From Deinococcus rhizophilus (GTDB lineage: Bacteria > Deinococcota > Deinococci > Deinococcales > Deinococcaceae): 12,076 nucleotides of DNA. This document shows, in pieces, positions 1 through 10,451 of the stretch. The notes below the pieces were generated by a model that made no database searches, had not been told where the DNA came from, and was given only the letters and a program-made list of their open reading frames with translations. Numbering within the stretch: the first letter of the stretch is position 1; every line of letters starts with the position of its first letter. The stretch is from contig NZ_JASNGB010000089.1 in assembly GCF_030271215.1 (NCBI RefSeq), forward strand, positions 1 to 12,076, read 5' to 3'. The translations under genes were made by a program, and so were the position numbers.

Positions 1-138
1 CTCAGAAAAGATACAGGCCATACGGCGTCTTGTCAACTCCCCCCGGTTCACCAGACCTGGAGATTGACGGAGAGTCAGCACAGCTCCCCCCAGAACGGCA
101 AAAGCAACTCCCACTGGACCGAAGCGCATGATGGGGCC
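1..138. other. 5' flank without a clear gene
   Basis: No RNA gene or complete coding region is visible here. A reading frame open from a TTG at 64 leads into the glycosidase gene, but the 25 residues it would add are polar and precede a good lipoprotein signal peptide, so they are probably untranslated. A TTGTCA at 30-35 resembles a -35 box, but nothing like a -10 lies 16-18 bases after it. CATGAT at 127-132 sits six bases before the GTG at 139 and could be a weak leaderless -10; this is speculative. Confidence 0.4.
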
Positions 139-891
139 GTGACTCTGCGCTTCCCTCTGATCGCCAAGCTCGCGCTTCCCGTTCTGTCGACCTCTGCCTT
201 GATCGGATGTGGTCAGGGGGAGGCCGTCCAGGTCCGGCAGATCACGGCGGCAGGCACCCTCTACACCGTGGCAACTGTGGACCTGGCACGTGACCGTCTG
301 GCACTGCACTGGCTCAACCCCACCACGGGGCGGCCCTACGGAACGTTCCGGCAGGTCATGGCGCGGCTGGGCAAGAGCGGCCAGCGCGTGCTGTTTGCCA
401 CCAACAGCGGCATCTATGCACCTGGACTCAAACCGCTGGGCCTGCATGTGGAGGGTGGCCGCGTTCTGGCGCCTCTCAACAATGCCCGCTCGGGGGGCAA
501 TTTTGCACTGTTGCCCAACGGCATCTTCTGGATCAAAGGGCTCCGGGCGGGCGTGACCGAGACCCAGGTCTACCGCCGCGCGGGGCTGCAACCGACCTTT
601 GCCAGTCAGTCCGGGCCGCTGCTGGTCGAGAAGGGACGGCTCCACCCGGCTTTCAACAGGAGCGGCACCAGCTTCAAGGTGCGTAGCGGCGTGGGCGTCT
701 GCCGGGACGGCCGGGTGCGCTTCGCGGTGAGCGGTGCCCCGGTCAACTTCTACAGCTTCGCCGTGTTCTTCCGGGACACGCTGGGATGCCCGGACGCCCT
801 CTACCTGGACGGCAGCATCAGCGCCTACGCGACCCCACAGACCGACACGCAGTTCGCGGAATTCGCGGGCATTTGGACGGTCAGCCGCTAG
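139..891 (+). CDS. phosphodiester glycosidase family (NAGPA/DUF2233) lipoprotein
   Basis: This is a predicted envelope protein of the phosphodiester glycosidase family, related to mammalian uncovering enzyme (NAGPA); many bacterial members are thought to act on exported glycoconjugates. From the GTG at 139 it has 250 residues. The first 24 form a lipoprotein signal: basic start (RF, AK), hydrophobic core, and lipobox L-I-G-C with the cysteine at residue 24. The family pattern follows: [19 protein letters not shown] near residues 89-107, [15 protein letters not shown] near 156-170, and [13 protein letters not shown] near 216-228. I chose the GTG over the upstream TTG at 64 because it puts the signal peptide at the N-terminus; no strong ribosome-binding site supports either. 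The gene stands alone and converges on the DUF937 gene. The substrate cannot be read from sequence. Confidence 0.85.
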   Translation: MTLRFPLIAKLALPVLSTSALIGCGQGEAVQVRQITAAGTLYTVATVDLARDRLALHWLNPTTGRPYGTFRQVMARLGKSGQRVLFATNSGIYAPGLKPLGLHVEGGRVLAPLNNARSGGNFALLPNGIFWIKGLRAGVTETQVYRRAGLQPTFASQSGPLLVEKGRLHPAFNRSGTSFKVRSGVGVCRDGRVRFAVSGAPVNFYSFAVFFRDTLGCPDALYLDGSISAYATPQTDTQFAEFAGIWTVSR

Positions 892-901
892 GCAGGACAA
901 A

Positions 902-921
902 GCCGCCCCCGAAGAGGCGGC
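902..921 (-). terminator. intrinsic terminator of the DUF937 gene
   Basis: On the minus strand this is an 8-bp stem (GCCGCCTC with GGGGCGGC, including one T-G pair) closed by a C-TTCG-G tetraloop and followed by TTTGTCCT. It lies 31 bases past the DUF937 stop. The stem could also help stop the convergent glycosidase transcript, but that side has no T run, so the minus orientation is favoured. Confidence 0.75.
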
Positions 922-952
922 GAGTGAACGCGAGCTGGTCAATTGGAGACGG

Positions 953-3049
953 TCAATCGGCGACGGTCAGATTGACGGTGCTGAGGGGGTCGGCGTTGGG
1001 GTTGTCCAGCGGGCGCACGTCGTAGCTCACCTCGCCGGGACCGGGGCGACTCTGGTAGCTCCAGCCGCAGGTGCGGTCGAGGAGGATACGTTTGGTTCCC
1101 ACGACCCGCTCGCCACGGCGCACAGTCACGAGGTAGCCCTCACCCTCCCCTGACCCGCCGAAGCGGAAGGGTTCACTGACCGTTTGCCCACCCGAAATGC
1201 TGAGGCTGTAGGGCCCGTCGCAGGTCGCGGCGCTCGCCGCCGGGTCAGCCGCTGCCACCGTGACGGGTAGGCTGCTGAGTTCGGCGCCTGCCTCATCCCG
1301 CACGGCATAGGTGTGCGGTCCCTCGGCCGGGCTGGGCACGTCGAGACTCCAGCGGCTGTCGTCCGCGACCATGACGGTGCCGAGGCTGGTGCCGTCCTCC
1401 AGAATCTGCACCGTCTGGCCAGGTTCGCCCGTGCCGCTCAGCGTGAAGCCCCCGGCGAGAAGTTCGGCGTCGGCGGCGGGCGCTGTGATGGCGAAGGCGG
1501 CTGCGGGGGTGGTCGGCCCGGTCGCCGGAGAGTCGGTGGCATCGTCGGAGATGGTGGCCGCGCCCGTCTCCTCCACAACATTGACCTTGAACTCGCTGCG
1601 GGTTCCGCCTGGGCCCTCCACCGTGTAGGTGTGCTCGCCGGGGGTGGGCGCCGGAATCTGCGCTTCCCAGTTGCCCGCGTCGTCTGCGGCAGCGGTCGCC
1701 ACCTCGTCCCCCTCGTCGGAAACCGTGAGGGTCACGTCGGGGGCCGCCGTTCCGCTCATGACGAAGGGCTCGGCAGGCAGGGTGGCGTCCGAGGTCGGGT
1801 TGGTCACCAGGAGGCTCTCGCCCGGGGTCACGGCGGGGGCACTGGTGCTCGTCGGCTCGCGGCCGTTTTGCCCGGTGAGCCAGTACCCCCCCAGACCCAG
1901 CAGCAGCAGCAGGGGAATCAACCACCAGGGAAAGCCGCCGCGCCGACGGGTCGGGGTGACGGTGGTGCCCGTCGTCGTGCGGGTGGTGGGGGCGGGCGCA
2001 GGCCGGGGCACCGGAGCCGCGCGAACCTGCGGGGTCGCCGCCGCGACGACCGGGGGAGCCAGCAGGGCCGACAGGCTGGGCATTCCGGGTGGGATCAGGC
2101 TGGGGAGAAGGCCGGGCAGGTCCCCCAGAACGCGGCTGAGGCCCGCCGCGTCGGTGCCACTGGCCCGGGCCTCGCGCCCCAGCAGCCCCAGCACCACCGG
2201 GGCGAGGAGCGCCAGCAGCTTTCCGGTACTGGCACCCGAGCCCCCCACCGCCGAGCCGAGGCGTCCGGTCACGGCGTCGGCGGAGCCGAACAGGTGCGTG
2301 ACGAGCGGGCGGCCCTGGCCTTCCAGCCGGGTGATCTCGGCGGGGTCGGTGGGGAGAGGGCCAGCGGCGAGGCCCTCCAGATCGCGGCTGCGGTTCAGGA
2401 GGTCGGCGGCCCCGGCCCCGTCCTGTCCCTTGCGGGCGAGAGCAGCGAGGAGGACGGGCAGGGCAGCCGCTGCCGCGCGGCCCGCCGTGCTGGGGGTGAA
2501 CCCGGCAGCGCGGCCCAGCGCCTCGCCCGACTGGCCGCTCAGGCGTCCGCGCAGGGTCTCGATCAGCCCGGCAGCGGTCAGTCCAGCGGCGCCGGGCGCC
2601 GTTCCCGTGCCCGCCGCCGGGGTCGTCCCCACCAGCTCACCCGGCCGCAGCCCCCGCCCCGCCAGCAGGCTCAGCAGGAGCGGCAGCGCCAGTTGAAGCA
2701 GGCGTGTGGCTCCCGCAGAATCCGCCAGGCCGAGGCGAGCCGCGAGCGACTCCAGCGGCTCGCTCAGCACGTTGGCGGAGAGGACCTCGCCCGCCTGCAA
2801 CAGTTCGGGGGCGCCGCCAGGGGCATTCAGCGCTGCCTCCACGCTCGGAAAATTGGGAATCGCCGCGTAAGCCTGGTCGATGGCGACCCGGCCTTCCGGT
2901 GTGCGGTCGGTGTCGGCCAGCGCCTGCACCAGCAGCGGCAGGCCCCCGCGCAGCACGCGGCCGGAGTCGGCAGGAGACAGCCCGGCGACCTCACCCAGAG
3001 TGGGCGTCGCGGGGCCGAAAAAGGCAACGAGCGGATCATTCACGGTCAT
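953..3049 (-). CDS. DUF937-repeat membrane protein with extracytoplasmic Ig-like domains
   Basis: The 698-residue protein starts at the ATG at 3049, which has GGAGG four bases upstream. Residues 1-340 are helical, Ala/Leu/Gly-rich DUF937 (YidB-like) sequence built from two tandem units about 160 residues apart: LGEVAGLSPADSG at 18 matches LGRAAGFTPSTAG at 178, and each unit has a second half-repeat ending in a Leu-rich helix. A Pro/Thr linker and RRR (368-370) lead into one membrane segment (373-394). Two Ig-like beta-sandwich repeats follow (about 412-492 and 517-599; each with a GTxxP motif, a DD..W strand and H-T-Y). A divergent third domain (608-698) has cysteines at 610 and 661 that could pair. 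By the positive-inside rule the DUF937 part is cytoplasmic and the Ig part outside. The function is unknown; an envelope scaffold or adhesion role is only a guess. Confidence 0.83.
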   Translation of the reverse strand: MTVNDPLVAFFGPATPTLGEVAGLSPADSGRVLRGGLPLLVQALADTDRTPEGRVAIDQAYAAIPNFPSVEAALNAPGGAPELLQAGEVLSANVLSEPLESLAARLGLADSAGATRLLQLALPLLLSLLAGRGLRPGELVGTTPAAGTGTAPGAAGLTAAGLIETLRGRLSGQSGEALGRAAGFTPSTAGRAAAAALPVLLAALARKGQDGAGAADLLNRSRDLEGLAAGPLPTDPAEITRLEGQGRPLVTHLFGSADAVTGRLGSAVGGSGASTGKLLALLAPVVLGLLGREARASGTDAAGLSRVLGDLPGLLPSLIPPGMPSLSALLAPPVVAAATPQVRAAPVPRPAPAPTTRTTTGTTVTPTRRRGGFPWWLIPLLLLLGLGGYWLTGQNGREPTSTSAPAVTPGESLLVTNPTSDATLPAEPFVMSGTAAPDVTLTVSDEGDEVATAAADDAGNWEAQIPAPTPGEHTYTVEGPGGTRSEFKVNVVEETGAATISDDATDSPATGPTTPAAAFAITAPAADAELLAGGFTLSGTGEPGQTVQILEDGTSLGTVMVADDSRWSLDVPSPAEGPHTYAVRDEAGAELSSLPVTVAAADPAASAATCDGPYSLSISGGQTVSEPFRFGGSGEGEGYLVTVRRGERVVGTKRILLDRTCGWSYQSRPGPGEVSYDVRPLDNPNADPLSTVNLTVAD

Positions 3050-3382
3050 GCGGCCTCCAGACAGCAGGCAGGGAAAGGGACGTGGGGCGCTGCCGCCCAC
3101 CGGGGCGGCCCGGCTCACCGTACCGCAGCGCGGGAAGCTGCACCCCGACCACCGCCATGACGTTTTTCTAAGAAGACGGGGGGAAGACCTGCCCGGCCCT
3201 CCCCCGTCTTCGAGAGCGTTTGACAGAATGACGGTCCCCGGGGGACAGCACCCCAGGGGCCTCCCCGAATGCCCAATGCTCTTCTTCACTTCGCTCGCTC
3301 TGCTGCGCAGCTTTGCAAATCCACTCGGCCAACGAAGGCGGAACCCCACCGCATTCTTATGGCAAATACTCTGGGCCCGCGC
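3050..3382. other. intergenic region between paaZ and the DUF937 gene
   Basis: These 333 bases hold no convincing gene. They should contain the end of the paa transcript and the promoter of the DUF937 gene, but I see no convincing -35/-10 pair on the minus strand. The stretch 3267-3356 is flanked by GAATGC and GCATTC, with CTTCG/CGAAG and the palindrome GCTGCGCAGC inside. It looks like a degraded palindromic repeat. A strong inverted repeat at 3172-3211 is listed separately. Confidence 0.6.
3172..3211. repeat. 11-bp perfect inverted repeat upstream of the DUF937 gene
   Basis: GAAGACGGGGG at 3172-3182 is exactly complementary to CCCCCGTCTTC at 3201-3211, with an 18-base loop. No T run follows in either direction, so it is not a classical intrinsic terminator. 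It lies about 170 bases past the paaZ stop and about 120 bases before the DUF937 start, and could end the paa transcript, shape the DUF937 leader, or be a mobile repeat. Confidence 0.75.
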
Positions 3383-5473
<2,091 letters not shown>

Positions 5474-5506
5474 GGGGACTCCTTACAGAGGGGGGGGTGG
5501 GGAGCA

Positions 5507-5549
5507 AAGGCAGATGGCAAAAAGCCTGGAGCCTTCTGCCATCTGCCTT
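5507..5549. repeat. palindromic repeat between paaD and paaZ
   Basis: AAGGCAGATGGCA (5507-5519) and TGCCATCTGCCTT (5537-5549) form a perfect 13-bp inverted repeat with a 17-base loop. It fills much of the 91-base gap between paaD and paaZ and ends about 34 bases before the paaZ start codon. There is no T run after it on the minus strand (the following bases are TTTGCTCC), so partial termination or mRNA processing is possible, but a dispersed intergenic repeat fits equally well. Confidence 0.75.
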
Positions 5550-5564
5550 CAGCGTACGGGGTGG

Positions 5565-6059
5565 TCAGACACTCTTGAAGCCCTCGAACGGCTCCCTGCA
5601 CGCGTCGCACACGTAGAGCCGCTTGCACAGCGTCGGGCCGAAGCTGCCGGTCATCCGCACGTTGAACGAGTCGCAGCGCGGGCAACGGGTGGGCTCGATG
5701 TCGAGGGTAATCAGGGCCGAGTCCCCGGCGGGGGCGGGCGGCGCGATGCCGTACTGGCGCAACCGCTCACGGGCGTCGGGCTGAATCCAGTCGGTCGTCC
5801 AGGGAGGCGTGAGGGTGCTACGCACTTCCACATCCTGCACGCCCAGCGCCCGGACCGCTTCCCCGATGCTGTCGCGGATGACGTGCAGGGCCGGACAGCC
5901 AGAGAAAGTGGGGGTAAATGTCACGCTGACCCGCCCGCCGTCCACCGTCACGTCCCGGACCATGCCCATGTCGGTCACGGAAACGACGGGAATCTCGGGA
6001 TCAGGCACGGCGGCGAGCGCGGTCCAGACCTGTTCGGGGGTGACGGGGAGGGTGGTCAT
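5565..6059 (-). CDS. paaD: PaaD, phenylacetyl-CoA epoxidase maturation protein
   Basis: PaaD is required for the phenylacetyl-CoA epoxidase complex and belongs to the MIP18/SufT (DUF59) group linked to metal or iron-sulfur cofactor assembly. The 164-residue protein has the DUF59 start ([15 protein letters not shown], about 18-32), the conserved cysteine in SGCPALHV (C55), and a PaaD-type C-terminal metal site: C126-x2-C129, C145, and C151-x2-C154, placed like a zinc ribbon. The frame stays open upstream to 6101, but the ATG at 6059 is preferred because it lies four bases after the paaC stop and restores the usual [12 protein letters not shown] start. The ribosome-binding site is weak (GAGGT about 11 bases upstream, inside paaC), so translation is probably coupled to paaC. 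Confidence 0.94.
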   Translation of the reverse strand: MTTLPVTPEQVWTALAAVPDPEIPVVSVTDMGMVRDVTVDGGRVSVTFTPTFSGCPALHVIRDSIGEAVRALGVQDVEVRSTLTPPWTTDWIQPDARERLRQYGIAPPAPAGDSALITLDIEPTRCPRCDSFNVRMTGSFGPTLCKRLYVCDACREPFEGFKSV

Positions 6060-6063
6060 GGAA

Positions 6064-7445
<1,382 letters not shown>

Positions 7446-7476
7446 GGGTGCTCCTGTGCGAGAGGGCCGCGTATCA

Positions 7477-7576
7477 ACCCCTCAGTCCGCTCTGCGGACA
7501 GCTCTCCTCAAGGGGAGCCAAAGCGCCTGTCCAGGCTCCCTTTAAGGGGAGCTGTCGCCGTAGGCGACTGAGGGGT
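7477..7576. repeat. 100-bp composite palindromic repeat between paaA and paaB
   Basis: The ends ACCCCTCAGTC (7477-7487) and GACTGAGGGGT (7566-7576) are perfectly complementary over 11 bp. Inside are four smaller hairpins: GTCCGC-TCT-GCGGAC (7485-7499), GCTCTCC with GGGGAGC (7501-7518), GCTCCC with GGGAGC (7535-7552), and GTCGCC-GTA-GGCGAC (7554-7568). An extra copy of one end, GACTGAGGGGTT, follows at 7579-7590. The layout resembles dispersed REP/MITE-like elements found between genes in many bacteria. There is no coding sequence, and the paa reading frames on either side are intact. Confidence 0.85.
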
Positions 7577-7600
7577 GGGACTGAGGGGTTCGTCTGCGGC

Positions 7601-8563
<963 letters not shown>

Positions 8564-8594
8564 GGAACTCCTCCTGGGGGTGCGGGGCACTTAC

Positions 8595-8612
8595 CTAACG
8601 AGCGTTTGTTAG
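8595..8612. promoter_or_regulatory. PaaR operator in the paaA leader
   Basis: CTAACGAGCGTTTG at 8595-8608 fits every defined position of CNAACGNNCGTTNG, the motif I recall for the TetR-family repressor PaaR of Thermus thermophilus, which releases DNA on binding phenylacetyl-CoA. The wider CTAAC...GTTAG symmetry runs to 8612. The site lies about 32 bases before the paaA start codon, where a bound repressor would block transcription. The paaR gene itself is not in this window. Confidence 0.87.
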
Positions 8613-8619
8613 ATGGTAC

Positions 8620-8625
8620 AGGATA
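8620..8625 (-). promoter_or_regulatory. candidate -10 of the paa promoter
   Basis: On the minus strand TATCCT lies just upstream of the operator, so transcription would begin near 8613, at the operator edge. The same hexamer precedes the nucleotidyltransferase-HEPN gene. No good -35 box lies 16-18 bases upstream; a TTGTAA is 24 bases away, which is too far. Confidence 0.42.
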
Positions 8626-8669
8626 GCAGCCCCCACCACCTTCCCTGGCTTACAAAGTGCGGGGGTGGG

Positions 8670-9377
8670 TCAGGGCTGGAAGCTGCCCTCGGGCGCGTCC
8701 GCGAGGGCTTGCAGCGCCGGACGCAGGGCGGGCAGTTCCACCCGCGCCGTGTGCCACACCAGCCGGGGGTCCACGCCGAAATAGTCGTGCGCGAGCAGGT
8801 TGCGGATGTCGCGCAGCCGGGGCCAGGGCACGCCGGGGGTCCGGTCCTGCACGCTCTGGGGGATGTACTTGGTGCCCTCTCCCAGCCGCAGGAGGTTGTG
8901 CAACACGGCGTCCTGGGCCTGTTCGTCCGCGAGGAAGGTGGTCAGGGTCCGCCCGCCGGTGTACGCGGTCACCCGGTCCAGCGCCCGCAGCAGGTCGTGG
9001 ACCCGCCAGCGCCAGCGCTTATCCCGGTGCGAACGGGGCGGCGGGTCGGGGACCTCCAGCACGTCCACCGCGTCGGCCAGAATCTCGCCGCGCAGGGCGG
9101 GGTGCAGGCCGCCCCCCGTGAGCACGTCCACCCGGCGGCCCAGCAGGTCCTCGAAGACCCCTTTCGCCCGCATCAGGTCCAGCAGACCGACCTCGGCCGC
9201 GAAGTCCACCAGCAGGTCGATATCCGCCGAGCTGTCTGCCTCGCCCCGCGCCACGGACCCGAAGACGCGCACCCGCGACACGCCCGCCGCCCGCCACGCG
9301 GCCTCGCCGTCGCGCAGGGCGGCCGCGATGGTGGGGAGGCGAAGGTCGGGAAAGAGGGGCGGAGGTGGGGAAGCCAC
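8670..9377 (-). CDS. fused MntA-type nucleotidyltransferase / HepT-type HEPN RNase
   Basis: One 235-residue protein combines what are normally two genes of a type VII toxin-antitoxin pair. The N-terminal half (about 12-110) is a minimal nucleotidyltransferase with [20 protein letters not shown], an exact GS-x10-D-x-D (G40, S41, D52, D54), and a likely third carboxylate in RRVDVL (D84). After a Pro-rich linker (110-118), the C-terminal half (120-230) is HepT/DUF86-like with an exact R-x4-H-x-Y: R192, H197, Y199 in RNLLAHDYF. In the split system MntA adds AMP to that tyrosine to silence the RNase; here it could act within one chain. The GTG start at 9377 is chosen because a TATCCT lies six bases before it and no ribosome-binding site is seen, which suggests a leaderless transcript. 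No frameshift or stop separates the halves. Its stop is 107 bases upstream of paaA. Confidence 0.87.
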   Translation of the reverse strand: MASPPPPLFPDLRLPTIAAALRDGEAAWRAAGVSRVRVFGSVARGEADSSADIDLLVDFAAEVGLLDLMRAKGVFEDLLGRRVDVLTGGGLHPALRGEILADAVDVLEVPDPPPRSHRDKRWRWRVHDLLRALDRVTAYTGGRTLTTFLADEQAQDAVLHNLLRLGEGTKYIPQSVQDRTPGVPWPRLRDIRNLLAHDYFGVDPRLVWHTARVELPALRPALQALADAPEGSFQP

Positions 9378-9383
9378 GGGGGG

Positions 9384-9389
9384 AGGATA
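9384..9389 (-). promoter_or_regulatory. candidate leaderless -10 for the nucleotidyltransferase-HEPN gene
   Basis: TATCCT on the minus strand is followed by six C residues and then the GTG start codon, so transcription would begin at or beside the start codon. Leaderless transcripts with a TANNNT box in this position are common in Deinococcus. There is no Shine-Dalgarno sequence to support another start. Confidence 0.55.
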
Positions 9390-9412
9390 AAGCGTGTCAG
9401 GATGCCTGCGGA

Positions 9413-9801
<389 letters not shown>

Positions 9802-9805
<4 letters not shown>

Positions 9806-10263
9806 CCGGGAAAGACCCGCACCCCCTCCACCCCGGCCAGTTGCTCGCTGAGGCGCACGCTGTCCAGCAGATGCGCCCGCAGCACGCCGGGCAGCCAGGG
9901 GAGGCAGTCAGTGGGCAGAGCGCCCGGGGCGAACCAGCCCACCTCGGAGGTCTTGTCGAGAGGGACTGGCTCGCCCTCCCAGGTGTCGGCCAGGAAGAGG
10001 AAATCCACGCCCGCGACCGGACCGCCCAGACCCACGATGTCGTAGCGGGACACGCCCAGCGAGCGCAGGGCGGCCGGGTGCACCTGCAGGCCAACCTCCT
10101 CGCGGGCCTCGCGGGTCACCGCGTCTTGCAGGGCCTCGCCGGGCTCGACCGCGCCGCCGGGCAGGTTCCAGAGGCCGTCCGCGAAGGTGGTTCCCGAGCG
10201 CCGCCCGAGCAGCACCCGGCCCGAGGTGTCCCGCACAACCAGCCACACGACGAGGGTCATCAC
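9802..10263 (-). CDS. Nudix hydrolase
   Basis: Nudix enzymes cleave a nucleoside diphosphate linked to another group, often to clear damaged nucleotides or cut cofactors. The 153-residue protein has a complete Nudix box, G-x5-E-x7-R-E-x-x-E-E-x-G: GGAVEPGE then REAREEVGL, with G37, E43, R51, E52, E55, E56 and G58. The N-terminal strand [19 protein letters not shown] is typical. Two start codons are adjacent, GTG at 10263 and ATG at 10260. I give the GTG because TAGGCT (10270-10275) lies six bases before it, the leaderless spacing also seen for the nucleotidyltransferase-HEPN gene; the ATG is a fair alternative. Substrate is not predictable. It is divergent from the thi riboswitch and could share its short promoter region, but a thiamine link is not shown. 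Confidence 0.93.
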
Positions 10264-10269
10264 CGCCTG

Positions 10270-10275
10270 AGCCTA
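10270..10275 (-). promoter_or_regulatory. candidate leaderless -10 for the Nudix gene
   Basis: TAGGCT on the minus strand is followed by six bases and then GTG-ATG. The geometry is identical to that of the TATCCT box before the nucleotidyltransferase-HEPN gene. No -35 box is evident. Confidence 0.4.
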
Positions 10276-10285
10276 GCCCCTGCGC

Positions 10286-10291
10286 TATGCT
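10286..10291 (+). promoter_or_regulatory. candidate -10 of the thi transcript
   Basis: TATGCT lies immediately upstream of the TPP riboswitch. A start site 6-7 bases later (about 10298) would trim the left strand of helix P1, which begins near 10293, so either the start is a little earlier or another promoter is used. No clear -35 box is seen. Confidence 0.33.
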
Positions 10292-10292
10292 G

Positions 10293-10380
10293 CCTCCGCG
10301 TCACCGGGGGTGCCCTTCCCACATGGAGAGGGCTGAGATCACACCCCAGGAACCTGAACCGGGTCATTCCGGCGGAGGGA
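10293..10380 (+). promoter_or_regulatory. TPP riboswitch (THI element)
   Basis: The two conserved cores of the thiamine pyrophosphate aptamer are present: CTGAGA (10333-10338), then ACCTGAACCGGGTC (from 10352) running into CATTCCGGCGGAGGGA (10365-10380). Helices can be drawn: P1 CCTCCG (10293-10298) with CGGAGG (10373-10378), P2 GGGGTG (10306-10311) with CACCCC, P3 GCCCTTCC near 10312-10319 with the AGAGGGC side, and P4/P5 CCGG (10359-10362) with CCGG (10369-10372). It precedes a thiamine transporter, as expected. TPP binding should favour P1 and leave the downstream terminator free to form. Confidence 0.95.
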
Positions 10381-10422
10381 GCGTGACGGAAGGGCCGCCC
10401 GCTGGCGCGTGCCTTCCTCGGC

Positions 10423-10451
10423 TTCCCCTCGTGACGCGAGGGGGATTTTTT
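10423..10451 (+). terminator. riboswitch-controlled terminator overlapping the thiB ribosome-binding site
   Basis: A stem of about nine pairs (10423-10431 with 10437-10445, loop TGACG) is followed at once by six T residues (10446-10451), and the thiB ATG starts at 10452. The right arm CGAGGGGG also holds the only Shine-Dalgarno-like bases before thiB. The left arm can instead pair with the right strand of riboswitch P1: GAGGG (10375-10379) with CCCTC (10426-10430) and AGC (10380-10382) with GCT (10421-10423). That gives an antiterminator used when TPP is absent. Confidence 0.88.

Noticed and set aside
1313..3160. 615-codon plus-strand open frame
   Set aside because: It is antisense to the DUF937 gene, rich in Arg/Gly/Gln with no recognisable domain, and is the usual by-product of high-GC coding sequence.
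3220..3225. Plus-strand TTGACA resembling a -35 box
   Set aside because: No -10-like sequence follows at 16-18 bases and no plus-strand gene lies downstream.
3050..3349. 100-residue N-terminal extension of the DUF937 protein
   Set aside because: It has no domain-like sequence, while the ATG at 3049 has a well-placed GGAGG and begins the DUF937 domain.
7477..7590. CRISPR array
   Set aside because: The repeats are arms of one palindrome and not regularly spaced direct repeats; there are no spacers or cas genes.
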